DNA from: Sphaeroforma sirkka
Taxonomy: Eukaryota > Opisthokonta > Ichthyosporea > Ichthyophonida
NCBI GenBank assembly: GCA_001586965.3
Contig: LUCW03000309.1
Location: forward strand, 1 to 52,500
Direction: 5' to 3'
DNA length: 52,500 nt
The notes under the pieces were generated by a model. It saw only the letters and a program-made list of their open reading frames with translations, was not told the origin of the DNA and ran no database searches. Made by a program: the position numbers and the translations under genes. Positions within the stretch are counted from its first letter, which is position 1, and each line of letters opens with the position of its first letter. This document shows positions 1-10,323 of this stretch, piece after piece.

Positions 1-3000
1 GTTCTTCATTAGTAGAAAGTGGTTGGTTTCATTAATTTTCTGCACTGTTGGTAAGCAGATCAGAAAGTTTAGTCACATGTAAGAAGTAGGTGGCAAATAT
101 GGAATTTCAGATCAAATCAGGTTTTTGTAGTCACCCTGAGGAAACGCTTTTCACGTTTATCTCGTGTGTTTCTTATGTAAACACTTATTCCATTTCTTAT
201 TAAAGATACGAAGAAAGTCGCTGAGATTCACGAAGAGAAATGCATCGGAGGTTCAACCAAGAAGCTGCTGTCCCATCCATGAAACAGGTCTTGTAGTAAG
301 TGCTTAACCGTCTTCCGGATGTTTTGTCAATTATATCTTTGACTTGTGACTCCATAACTGGTACATCAGAGTCGATGGGCGAGCGGGCATGAGTTCCGGA
401 GGTAGGGATACGGTGAGAGTGCCCACACACCAGATTGGTTGCGCTAGTACCATCAATGTTATTCACTACTTGTAAGTATCACTCTTCTCATCATGGTAGG
501 AAATAATACAAAGGTCCTATCGTCTTGAAGAGAGTTTCTTGTGCTCAGTAAACAGGGGTAAACAACGTTCTGCATATGCTCGATCTTTTTTTGAAGCCAC
601 GGGGTAGCGTGTTTCTCGGGCGCAGTTTTATCAAACGTTGCTTGTAATTCACTATAGCGGCCAAAGAAATAGTGAAACAGGAGTGTTCCAGTTTGAGGAT
701 TCATGCAGTTATTCATTTGAGTCTGAACCCATTTCAAATGATAAGGCCACATATCCTCAACGTCGTCTAGTGCGGTACGCAAGAGTTTCTTAAGTTCTCT
801 ATGACGTGTCTCATTTTGCACCCTGCGTTTGAGGTTTGTAAGGAACACCACGCCTATGGGTCATGCCTGATACAGTATAAGTGCCTCCATTACGTCGGTA
901 CAAAACTCACTACCGTTATCAGAACATAGTACTCGGGGGAAACCGAAGTCATTAAAGACGTGATAGCATAATTCTGCCACTGTTTGTGGACGTTTGTTCG
1001 GTATTGCATAAAAGCAAGTTATAGCCCGAAGCCACACATAAGAAATGACGAGATATATACATCGCCAGTATGCTTGGATCGCGGGAGTTTAACCAAATCG
1101 ACTATGACTCGGCGCATCGGTTGGTCTTCTGTCACACTTTTAGGGGTGCCCAACCGTATCGCTTGATCTGGTTCTTTTCACAATCAGTACAGCGTCGGTA
1201 TACTTCACGTATGGTTTCTTTCAGCGCCGGGTGATCAAGCCCTGCACGAATAGCCATTTTATAAGTATGCTCATATGCTCTCGATGCGTTAAATTATGTA
1301 TAATTTTAACTCTACTTTCGAGCTCCTCTAAGTCAGTCAGATTCTGCGTAACGCTGGCTGGATGAACCATAGTCCTGTTGGAAAGGGCAACCTCAGTATC
1401 AGGAGGGGTAGAGTCCTGAGATACATAATTGACAACATTGGATTGTTGAAGTATCTTCTTCAGTTGTTTCGCCACTCCTGGCTGTTCTTTAAGCAGCGCT
1501 TTAAGTAGTTGAGTGCGAGCTTCAGGTTCTCTTAGAGTTTTGAGTCTTTGATCCATGGCCTTAGCTAGTTCCATGTTTTTTACGATCTAATGCCGTTTCA
1601 ATCGGCATTACCTCGACTTTCAATCTTGTTGGGTGCATGTGTTGTACGAGTCTTGAGCTTTTGTTCAAACTCTTTAGACTCCTCTAGTTTAGCTAAGAAT
1701 TCGGTTGAGGGTTTCCACTTGAGTGGTACCTGCAGGACCGATGCGACAAACAATGGTGTGTTTCCAAGGCGTCTTCTTAATAGAATAGGATCCTGATACA
1801 AGAACGTGTCGGTTTCACGGTCGACATAAATAGGTTCGTCTTGAATCATATTAATTAAATCACGTATCCATGGGTCGGAGTTACGTAAGGGACAACACAG
1901 CGTAATGGTAGATTTAGTAATATTAACATAATTTAACAACTGTGCGATAAGTTGACAAGGTGGGTTAGCCCACGCATTATGCTTTGATAAGTCAAGCTGA
2001 AATGCATCACCTTTAGGATGAGTCAACGACCTATATTCAGAAACCTGTTTGTTATGTTCTGCGGCAAACATATCAACAGTAAATGGACCCCATCGTGATT
2101 GAGCGAGGTTAAACCATTTCTTATTTAGCATCAATCGGTTGCTAATAACTCTTTGACTGTTTTCTGGTAGTCGGGCACAAGTCGAGAGAGCATGTCAGGA
2201 AGATGGTTATGTATTCCTGGAATGTGTTATATTAAAAGCGAACTTGGCAATAATGTCATGCCAGCGGCTCACCAACTGTGAATCAGGGTTCATATCTTTT
2301 AAGTATGTTAAAGACTTTTGATCACAGGCGACAGTAAAGTAACTTCCATAAAGGTAGTCTTTAAACTGTCTTAGCGCAGTAACTATAGCAAGGAGCTCTT
2401 GTTTAACGGTAGGGTAATTCCGTTGACTCTTATTATAACTCTTGCTAAAAGAATTGTATGTAGCGCGGTTTACCATTTATCGTTTGGTAAAGCACTCCAC
2501 CTACCGCTCGATCTGAAGCGTCGGTTGCTACTTGGAATGGGACACCATCCACAGGGTACTGCATGATGGGTGCGTCCATTACTTTACTTTTGACTAGTTT
2601 AAATGCATCATCACATTCTTTAGTCCAAAGCTTTCCCAAAGGTCCTTTGTGCAGCCGTAGGTGACTGAAGGCTTTAAGTAATGAGAAAGATGCGGTACCG
2701 AATCCGAGAAGAAGTTAACAAACCCACACACAGAGTTCACATCTCTTCCAGTAATTGGTGTTGATAAATCCAACAGAAACTGTTTCTTGCCAGGATCAAT
2801 TTCTACCCCTGCTGCAGATACTTTGTAGCCAAGTAAGTGTATAGTATCTTTAGCAAAAGAACACTTGTCTTCGTTAATCTTAAGTTTAGCATGATTAAGT
2901 CGCTTTAAGACTTCTTTAACGAGTTTAGCATGTTCATGTGCTGTCTTTGTAAAGATAACTATATCATCTAAATAGACTGATACGTTATACGACAGGTCCG

Positions 3001-4051
3001 CAAATAGTTCCATCATAACTTGTTGGAAGAAAGAAGGTAACATGTGTAAGCCTTCAGGTGCACCTTTAAACTGGTACTTCTTACCTTGCCAAGTAAAGGA
3101 AAAGTATTTCCTATGAGGCTCATATATCTGTAGTTGATGGAATGCAGCTTTTAAGTCTATCTTGGAAAAGATAGTCGCACCCTCCATTTTGCGTAGTATC
3201 TCGCTTATCTTAGGTAAGGAAAACTATGTTGCGGAATTAGTTTGTTGATTGGCGACAGGTCTAGTACTACTCTTGTTTTACTAAACGTTCCATCAGATTT
3301 ATATTGATCGACCGCTAAGAGAGCTAAGTTAACTGGGGTTGCATCATAATTGATTTCAATTAGACCCTGTTTTAACCAATCTTCGATTTGGGTTTTGACA
3401 ACGTCTTTGTGTCTCCAACTCACGTAGTTATGTGAAGGACACTTTAACTTAGAGAAGTCGACGTTTGTTAAGTCAAGTCTAACGTACCCATTAGAGAACT
3501 TAAACATACACCAGTCAGTTATTGCAATCTTCCTGTTTTGTATAATTAAGTCCATAATTATATCGGTGAAGTGCGGAATCATATCCTTTGCTTCACCTTC
3601 CGGAGGTTTAGGTATCTTTAACATATTATCATCTGACTGATCTTTTATTCGGGTCTAGCCATTAGGCAGACCAGTGAGTGTTATACCTAAACTGAGAAGA
3701 TCAGTCATACCTATAATTAAATCGTATTTCTGAGACATGTCAGTAACGATTAGGTGAGTCTTCACTTCTCTTCTATCTGACAGCATTATGTGTGCATAGT
3801 CAATGGCTTGTTCGCAAGTAGTAACTTTGCCATTTCCCAAGATTAAATCAGTTGTTTCGTTATGGACAGCCATATCTGTAGCGTAGGCTACTCGGCATGA
3901 ATAGCAGAGACTTCAGCCCCTGGATCAAATAGTGCCATAACTTTTTTCTCCATTTACGAAAACTGTTTGAAAGATACGTTCATCTCCTTTGGTATATTTT
4001 TTTATTGAACATTTTCTCATAATCTTGCTCTAGTGCGCACATATGGTACTG
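1..4051 (-). pseudogene. family 1 copy A pol (PR-RT-RH-Dam-like-IN-chromodomain-like), frameshifted
   Basis: Minus-strand polyprotein gene of a Ty3/gypsy element, open only in pieces. Protease is at about 3655-3960 (catalytic-type triad FDPG, then LIIGMTDLL). Reverse transcriptase is at about 2700-3624 (VVLDLSPINK, IDLKAAFHQL, YLDD). RNase H is at about 2170-2600, with ATDASD and KQELLAI. The Dam-like domain is at about 1740-2130 (VDMFAAEHN, then NPPC). Integrase is at about 480-1580; here the zinc-binding CTDC is intact. The chromodomain-like tail begins near 460 and leaves the window. Comparison with copy B shows single-base indels near 3220, 2669, 2449, 1787 and 1731, and a 2-nt loss near 2227. 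The gene must be a pseudogene if the assembly is correct. The protease being DPG rather than DTG or DSG is shared with copy B. Confidence 0.9.
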
Positions 4052-6091
4052 TCAGTGCTTAACTTGGACGTCTGGTAAGTCCTTGCAATCCTCTTTGTGC
4101 CAACCGTTAGTACCCTTGCAAGTAGCACACTCTTTCATATAGTGTCCAAAATCTGGCTTGCCTGGTGCACACTTAACAGGGTCGTGTCTACCATTCCACT
4201 TGCCATTACGTTTTGTGAGGTTGTAACCACACTTCTTGCAAGGCGCTCTCACCTTCTTATCACCTTTCGGTTCGGTAGAAGTAGAGCCAGTACCCCCTCC
4301 AGTAGTAGTGCGAGGTTTCTTAGTACTACGCGCAGTATTAGTCTCTACTGCGTTTCGCTTAGTGGGCTGGGTGTAGCTCGTGGGTACTAAGTACTCTAGT
4401 AGAGGAATTGGTATGCTTGTGTACTATCTTCTCAAAGACAGACCAAGGCATAGATCGCAAATCACCATAGGCGATGATGTCATCATTGACTTTCTTAAAG
4501 AGGTTAGCTCCCAGAGTCTCCATCATCTGACAAATTAATAAATATTCGCCAGTATAGGTACGACCACCCATCCGTGTATTCATATGTGTCATATGAGCTA
4601 GAGCACCTCGAATAGTGGTATCGTTCGCAAAGAACTTGCGAGACTCTAGAAGTTCACGGTCACGTGCATCTTCAAAAAAGGTGTTAAGTATATTATCACG
4701 CAACTGGTGCCAGGGTAGGGCTTTCCAGTTGGGCTCATGAACCTTCAAGATAGTTCGCCATTCACCTGGCTCACAGAAATGAATAAAGGCATTCATCATC
4801 TGCTTATCCCTAAGGCTGGCAGACTCCTTAAGTTGGTCGAAGGCCTTCAGTGTCTCCACTGTACTCTCATTAGTAGAGAAATCGACCTCAGCCTGCGCGT
4901 TACCTAGCTGCTTTATAAAGCTTGGTTTCTAAGTGTTCACGAGGCTCATGCTCAGTGCTACGGGCTGCTAGTGCCAAGATGGTGTCTATTTCCTTTCTCT
5001 TGTTATCGATTAGATAGCGAATGTTATCCGCTTTCCTATCGTCAAGGTCAGAGTCATTCAATAGACGGTCCTCAAGGACTTGCATACCAGAGCGTAATAG
5101 CCTGAGACGAGTATGTCTGGTTCTCACTTCCTCATCCTCAGGATTAGAGCGGGAACTCTCTAACGAGGTACTGGTGTAGCGATTGCCAAAATCGTGATTA
5201 CCAGGGTTAGTTGGCAAATGAGGGTCGATATTACGAGGATGGTAAGCCTCATCGAGTTCCATACGATCATATCCTCTGACAGGGTTAGGTTTGTCAAGAG
5301 GATGGTCGATGGTAGCATCAGAGCTATAGAGATTAAATTTTGAAATATTATCTCTCTCGCCAGTGGTAACTGGCTTAGTGGTAAACATACTGGCTGGTAA
5401 ACCAGTAGGTCTCGGGTTCGGAAACCCGGCCCGAAATTTTTTCTTCTTCTTCGGTATAGGAAGAATATCAGCCAAGTGGGACACGATAGAGGGGTCCACA
5501 ACTGCTGCTGCCGCTAGCTCCTTCAAGAGCGCTTCAGTGCGGTTCAATTGGCGTTGAGATTGAGAGGATCCAGCCACTCGTTGTCGAGTTATGGCGTCCT
5601 CAGCTTCGGCCCCAAGATTTGAGCTGAATGGAATGGCTTCTCCATCGATGGCGAAACCGAAATTTTCGGACAGGTCCAATACTTCCTTTTCACGCCGGAT
5701 TTGTGCTGGAGTGTCCTTTAGATGTGGAGTTATATGCCCCCCCCGACATTCGTATCCACGAATTTTCCAGCCTTTCGACGTTTATCCCCAATATTTGACG
5801 GCACGTGGTCAGGGGCAAGCTGGGGTCCTGAGCTTCACTCCTAGGTGATACACGGACGCTGGCGAGCCTTTCCGCGGTAGTAGATACCTCTTCTTCCAAG
5901 GCTTTAGGATCCGACGAGTCATCCTCAGAATAATCCTCTGTACCAACCTCAGAATTTGCTTCCCCAACAGTATCCTCGGCAGGCTCAACTCCAGACAGGC
6001 TAGGTGTTTCCACAGGGACCTCAGGAACCTCGGCAGGCTTAGCAGGCTTAGAGCTAGCGGCTCCCTTGCCTTTAGAAGTACCCTTAGCCAT
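4052..6091 (-). pseudogene. family 1 copy A gag, frameshifted
   Basis: Gag polyprotein, from ATG 6091-6089 (context ACTATGG, a fair initiation site) to UGA 4054-4052. The N-terminal third is acidic and low-complexity (MAKGTSKGKG, then many E, S, P). A lysine run (KKKKK) lies near 5440, the capsid-like helical part is at about 4360-4990, and two zinc-binding motifs sit at the C-terminus: CKKC with a distant H and C, and CATCKGTNGWHKEDC (C-x2-C-x6-H-x4-C). Nucleocapsid-type RNA binding is the usual role of such motifs. Breaks against copy B: a run of eight C at 5737-5744 (five in copy B), an extra base near 4927 and an extra base near 4383. Frame is lost at each. Upstream ATGs in the leader were not preferred because this one opens directly into the reading frame shared with copy B. 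Confidence 0.87.
5371..5442 (+). other. tRNA-like block antisense to gag (copy A) with A box, B box and T6 run
   Basis: On the strand opposite to gag lies TGGCTTAGTGG (5371-5381), matching the Pol III A box; an anticodon-arm-like hairpin with arms TACTGG/CCAGTA and a loop starting CTGGTAA; AGGTC as in a variable loop; then a T-arm with GGTTCGGAAACC (5415-5426), a B box with one extra G; and six T at 5437-5442 as in Pol III terminators. The order and the A-to-B spacing of 33 nt fit a tRNA gene, and the arm sequences most resemble tRNA-Thr. A matching 5' acceptor strand is not evident, so a full tRNA gene is not claimed. Confidence 0.55.
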
Positions 6092-6171
6092 AGTAATTGC
6101 TGGATAGTAAATTGATGTCAGACAGTCTAGAAGCAGTACACTACTGTAACTACTATATAACTGAAAAAATA

Positions 6172-6765
6172 TGTAAACTTCGATGGAAATTACTAGGTTT
6201 CAAACTATATTAAACTAAAATACAATTTAGTCAGTTAGGATTTAGCAGTGGTAGCTTGTGTAAGAATGATCGGGACTGCCTCTTGTTAAGAGCCTAAATA
6301 TCCTCGATCACACAGGGCGTACCTCTAGCTGTTCTTTATTGAATAATTTTCACTAGAAGTACTAAATGTTCATGACCACTTGCCTAATTTGTAAATAGAC
6401 ATAATAACGTAAGTCACGTTAATACATTAGCTGATATAAATAAAGTTCCATCTGAAGAAAAGTTAAAAAAAGAAAAAGACTTATTGGATTTTGGAGATTG
6501 GCGGGAGGACCAAAATCAATAAGTAGTAGTTCGGAGATTATAAAATTTAGTTTATAATATCCTACATCTACTAATGTCTCAAATAGGTCCAAGTAGATGA
6601 GTCATACCAAATACTCAGGCTATTGGAGCCATCAAAGTGAATTTAGAACACTTTGGAAATATTGGAAAAAGAGCTTGTACTAATTATTTAAAATACAAAT
6701 AAAAACCAATGTATTATCTCAATTGATCTTGATATTTTAGACTGACCGGAGGCCGTATTTCTACA
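6172..6765 (-). repeat. 5' LTR of family 1 copy A (LTR A)
   Basis: 594 bp, beginning TGTAGAAATACGG and ending GAAGTTTACA on the minus strand (TG...CA). It is almost identical to LTR B at 21437-22030, which is in the opposite orientation, and clearly related to LTR C at 26908-27506. The sense strand holds an AATAAA polyadenylation-type signal. Downstream of the LTR in the sense direction comes TATTTTTTCAG, in which I recognise no tRNA primer binding site. Confidence 0.93.
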
Positions 6766-7114
6766 TATTGGGGATAAACGTCGAAAGGCTGAAAAATTCG
6801 TGGATACGAATGTCGGGGGCATTATAACTCCACATCTAAAGGACACTCCAGCACAAATCCGGAGTGAAAAGGAAGTATTGGACCTGTCCAAAAATTTCGG
6901 TTTCGCCATCGATGGAGAAGCCATTCCATTCAGCTCAAATCTTGGGGCCGAAGCTGAGGACGCCATAACTCGACAACGAGTGGTTGGATCCTCTCAATCT
7001 CGACGCCAATTGAACCGCACTGAAGCACTCTTGAAGGAGCTAGCGGCAGCAGCAGTTGTGGACCCCTCTATCGTGTCCCACTTGGCTGATATTCTTCCTA
7101 TACCAAAGAAGAAG

Positions 7115-7183
7115 AAAAAATCGGGCCGGGTTTCGAACCCGAGACCTACTGGTTTACCAGCCAGTATGTTTACTACTAAGCCA
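7115..7183 (-). other. tRNA-like block antisense to gag (copy B) with A box, B box and T6 run
   Basis: Reverse strand of copy B gag: A box TGGCTTAGTAG at 7183-7173, B box GGTTCGAAACC at 7139-7129 (ten of eleven matches to GGTTCGANTCC), and T6 at 7120-7115 just after CCCGGCCCGA. This copy has the better B box of the two. In gag the T6 run is read as lysine codons. Whether this is transcribed is unknown. Confidence 0.57.
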
Positions 7184-8497
7184 GTTACCACTGGCGAGAG
7201 AGAAAATATTTCAAAATTTAATCTCTATAGCTCTGATGCTACCATTGACCATCCTCTTGACAAACCTAACCCTGTCAGAGGATATGATCGTATGGAACTC
7301 GATGAGGCTTACCATCCTCGTAATATCGACCCTCATTTGCCAACTAACCCTGGTAATCACGATTTTGGCAATCGCTACACCAGTACCTCGTTAGAGAGTT
7401 CCCGCTCTAATCCTGAGGATGAGGAAGTGAGAAACAGACATACTCGTCTCAGGCTATTACGCTCTGGTATGCAAGTCTTTGAGGACAGTCTATTGAATGA
7501 CTCTGACCTTGACGATAGGAAAGCGGATAACATTCGCTATCTAATCGATAACAAGAGAAAGGAAATAGACACCATCTTGGCACTAGCAGCCCGTAGCACT
7601 GAGCATGATCCTCGTGAACACTTAGAACCAAGCTTTATAAAGCAGCTAGGTAACGCGCAGGCTGAGGTCGATTTCTCTACTAATGAGAGTACAGTGGAGA
7701 CACTGAAGGCCTTCGACCAACTTAAGGAGTCTGCCAGCCTTAAGGATAAGCAGATGATGAATGCCTTTATTCATTTCTGTGAGCCAGGTGAATGGCGAAC
7801 TATCTTGAAGGCTCATGAGCCCAACTGGAAAGCCCTACCCTGGCACCAGTTGCGTGATAATATACTTAACACCTTTTTTTGAAGATGCACGTGACCGTGA
7901 ACTTTTAGAGTCTCGCAAGTTCTTTGCGAACGATACCACTATTCGAGGTGCTCTAACTCATATGACACATATGAATACTCGGATGGGTGGTCGTACCTAT
8001 ACTGGCGAATATTTATTAATTTGTCAGATGATGGAGACTCTGGGAGCTAACCTCTTTAAGAAAGTCAATGATGACATCATCGCCTATGGTGATTTGCGAT
8101 ATATGCCTTGGTCTGTCTTTGACAAGATAGTTCACAAGCATACCAATTCCTCTACTAGAGTACTTAGTACCACGAGCTACACCCAGTCTACTAAGCGAAA
8201 CGCAGTAGAGACTAATACTGCGCGTAGTACTAAGAAACCTCGCACTACTACTGGAGGGGTACTGGCTCTACTTCTACCGAACCGAAAGGTGAAAAGAAGG
8301 TGAGAGCGCCTTGCAAGAAGTGTGGTTACAACCTCACAAAATGTAATGGCAAGTGGAATGGTAGACACGACCCTATTAAGTGTGCACCAGGCAAGCCAGA
8401 TTTTGGACACTATATGAAAGAGTGTGCTACTTGCAAGGGTACTAACGGTTGGCACAAAGAGGATTGCAAGGACTTGCCGGACGTCCAAGTTAAGCAC

Positions 8498-8500
8498 TGA
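8498..8500 (+). promoter_or_regulatory. in-frame UGA between gag and pol, family 1 (candidate readthrough stop)
   Basis: The zinc-knuckle frame ends in AAG CAC TGA CAG TAC CAT ATG, and the protease frame follows without a shift (8300 and 8510 are in the same frame). Copy A has the same stop and context at 4054-4052. Stop-codon readthrough, as known for gammaretroviral gag-pol, would make the fusion; an ATG three codons downstream offers reinitiation as an alternative. Confidence 0.55.
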
Positions 8501-9152
8501 CAGTACCATATGTGTGCACTAGAGCAAGATTATGAGAAAATGTTCAATAAAATCCATACCAAAGGAGATGAACGTATCTTTCAAGCAGTTTTCGTAAATG
8601 GAGAAAAATTTATGGCACTATTTGATCCAGGGGCTGAAGTCTCTGCTATCTCACGCCGAGTAGCCCACGCTACAGATATGGCTGTCCATAACGAAACAAC
8701 TGATTTAATCTTGGGAAATGGCAAAGTTACTACTTGCGAACAAGCCATTGACTATGCACACATAATGCTGTCAGGTAGAAGAGAAGTGAAGACTCACCTA
8801 ATCGTTACTGACATGTCTCAGAAATACGATTTAATTATAGGTATGACTGATCTTCTCAGTTTAGGTATAACACTCACTGGTCTGCCTAATGGGCTAGACC
8901 CGAATAAAGATCAGTCAGATGATAATATGTTGAAGATACCCTAAACCTCCGGAAGGTGAAGCAAAGGATATGATTCCGCACTTCACCGATATAATTATGG
9001 ACTTAATTATACAAAACAGGAAGATTGCAATAACTGACTGATGTATGTTTAAGTTCTCTAATGGGTACGTTAGACTTGACTTAACAAACGTCGACTTCTC
9101 TAAGTTAAAGTGTCCTTCACATAACTACGTGAGTTGGAGACACAAAGACGTT
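8501..9152 (+). pseudogene. family 1 copy B pol, 5' part (protease and RT N-terminus), broken
   Basis: Retropepsin-like protease: KFMALFDPGAEVSAIS places the catalytic-type Asp in DPG instead of DTG or DSG, and KYDLIIGMTDLL is the usual second conserved block. The frame runs to 8944, where an extra C near 8939-8943 (against copy A) creates a stop. The next stretch, leading toward reverse transcriptase, has a nonsense TGA at 9039-9041 where copy A has TGG. At 9153 the gene is interrupted by the family 2 element, and the reverse transcriptase continues at 17735. Not functional as sequenced. Confidence 0.88.
9149..9152. repeat. target site duplication CGTT, left copy (right copy 17735-17738)
   Basis: CGTT precedes the 5' LTR at 9153 and is repeated after the 3' LTR end at 17734. 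Copy A, which lacks the insertion, reads GACGTTGTC with a single CGTT at this place, so a 4-bp duplication by family 2 insertion is directly visible. Confidence 0.93.
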
Positions 9153-9400
9153 TGTGGTCAGAATACAAGTACTTATATTTATTTGATTATTTTAGGTTTA
9201 TTACAAGTTTTACAGTTTATCAGAATAATCTGATAAACTGGGTTTTTAGGGTTTTGCTGGTTTTACAGCACATGACTAATGACTCATTTAAGAGTCAGTC
9301 ATTTTAGGATTACTGTTTATAATTACTAATAAATGAACAACGTCCCCCCTCCTGAGGAGGAGAACGTTGAGATACAGTTATCTCGCGTATACTTACTACA
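9153..9400 (+). repeat. 5' LTR of family 2, hairpin-rich
   Basis: 248 bp, TGTGGTCAG to CTTACTACA. It contains five inverted repeats in a row: arms 9213-9224/9229-9240 (12 bp, perfect, loop ATAA), 9255-9259/9266-9270, 9280-9285/9292-9297, 9348-9352/9356-9360 and 9369-9374/9379-9384. An AATAAA signal lies at 9328-9333. Confidence 0.96.
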
Positions 9401-10323
9401 TTTTTTAACTTACCATAGAAGTTGTTAGTTTATTAGTAATTACAGAGAAAGCTACAGAATATGAATTAGTCAGTAGCTGGCACATATTTTTTTTTTGTTA
9501 TAAGTATAACAATTAACAATTGAAAGACAATGCGAACAGAGAATGTCGCATCAAATTGAACGATTTAGATTATCCGAACGGTTTAGATTGAATTGAACGA
9601 TTTAGATTGGATTAACGACGTGTGGACGACGAGGATGAAGAAAGAATCTACTAATACGAGTGAACCCGAAGAGCGAACATTCCAATCAAGCAGAACATTA
9701 ACCAGGGTCAACAAGGAAAGTCTCACGACGATCAAATGACGAAATCAGACAATCAGTCAGAATCCACAGATAAGTAGTCATGTGTGAGTACAGATAAATC
9801 AGGTCAACGGAGAGGATCAACAGTATGCACAGAAGGTGTGGTTGACGGCAGCTTAGTTTAGGAGTGCAATAACGAGCAATCGTTCTTAGATCAAGAAGCA
9901 TATTCCAACAACCGCAACAGCACATGACAAGGACATCACGAGTAAGAAGAGTAAGTAAAAGAGGAGCGATGAGGGAAGTTCCCAACAGGGTCCTGCGAAT
10001 AGGCCGTCATTAGGCCGGAGTAAGAGCTGGCGAGGAGTAGAACAAGAAGTGGCTCCGACTAATGAGGCACTCAACCATATGTTATTGTGGGATGAAGAGT
10101 AAGACAGCTGGTAGTGTTAGAGTATATAGACTATCCACACTACTTATGTTAGTGTAGGAAATAAAACAGTCACGAGGGAACCCACGAGTTCCTCGGAGAT
10201 CGATGTCGAGACGTTATGTGTTTGAAGGATGAAATTTAATAGAAAATGGATATTTATATTCAGTACTCTATCAGTTCATTCGCACACATTTCTGGTTCTC
10301 CATTGACAAACAACTCACCAACC
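9401..10323 (+). other. family 2 untranslated leader
   Basis: About 920 bp between the 5' LTR and the first plausible gag ATG. It starts TTTTTTAACTTACC; I see no sequence complementary to a familiar tRNA 3' end. A short imperfect triplicate with core GAACGATTTAGATT lies at about 9555-9610. Minus-strand open frames here have no recognisable content. A leader of this length commonly carries packaging and dimerisation signals, but none can be identified by eye. Confidence 0.7.

Larger units (their letters stand above)
1..6765 (-). mobile_element. Ty3/gypsy-type LTR retrotransposon, family 1, copy A (3' end off the left edge)
   Basis: Read on the minus strand, the element starts with a 594-bp LTR (6765 to 6172), then a short leader, gag (from the ATG at 6091), a UGA stop at 4052-4054, and pol in the order protease, reverse transcriptase, RNase H, Dam-like domain, integrase, chromodomain-like tail. 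Position 1 matches about position 21209 of copy B, so roughly 100 coding bases, the short 3' non-coding part and the 3' LTR lie left of the window. The copy is nearly identical to copy B in nucleotide sequence but carries many 1-2 nt indels, so it looks non-autonomous. Its 5' LTR directly abuts the middle of copy B gag, which suggests that it inserted into copy B in the opposite orientation. Confidence 0.93.
6766..8500 (+). pseudogene. family 1 copy B gag, 5'-truncated and frameshifted
   Basis: Gag polyprotein fragment. The frame is open from the junction to 7882 and contains the KKKKK run (about 7106-7120), the tRNA-like antisense block and part of the capsid-like region. An extra T in the run at 7874-7880 (seven against six in copy A) ends the frame; the sequence then continues in another frame to 8303, where one G is missing at 8255-8259. 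The zinc-binding C-terminus is in a third frame (8300-8500) and ends at UGA 8498-8500. The GTG at 6800 is not a real start, because the true N-terminus is absent. Capsid and nucleocapsid functions are inferred from position and the cysteine-histidine motifs. Confidence 0.88.
6766..9152 (+). mobile_element. family 1 copy B, 5' segment (starts inside gag, cut by family 2)
   Basis: Plus-strand copy of family 1. Homology with copy A starts exactly at the base after LTR A (TATTGGGG at 6766, equal to copy A position 5793), so the 5' LTR, leader and about the first 100 gag codons of copy B are missing here. The simplest reading is that copy A inserted into copy B gag and the missing part lies left of the window. 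The segment ends at 9152, where family 2 inserted between protease and reverse transcriptase; the rest continues at 17735. Confidence 0.9.

Noticed and set aside
5363..5848. Plus-strand frames inside copy A gag
   Set aside because: Antisense shadows of gag; the antisense tRNA-like block, not these frames, is the notable feature there.
7056..7394. 112-codon frame overlapping gag in copy B, and its equivalent at 5160-5501 in copy A
   Set aside because: Open in both copies, but the two copies are nearly identical so this is not independent evidence; composition is that of a shifted reading of gag.
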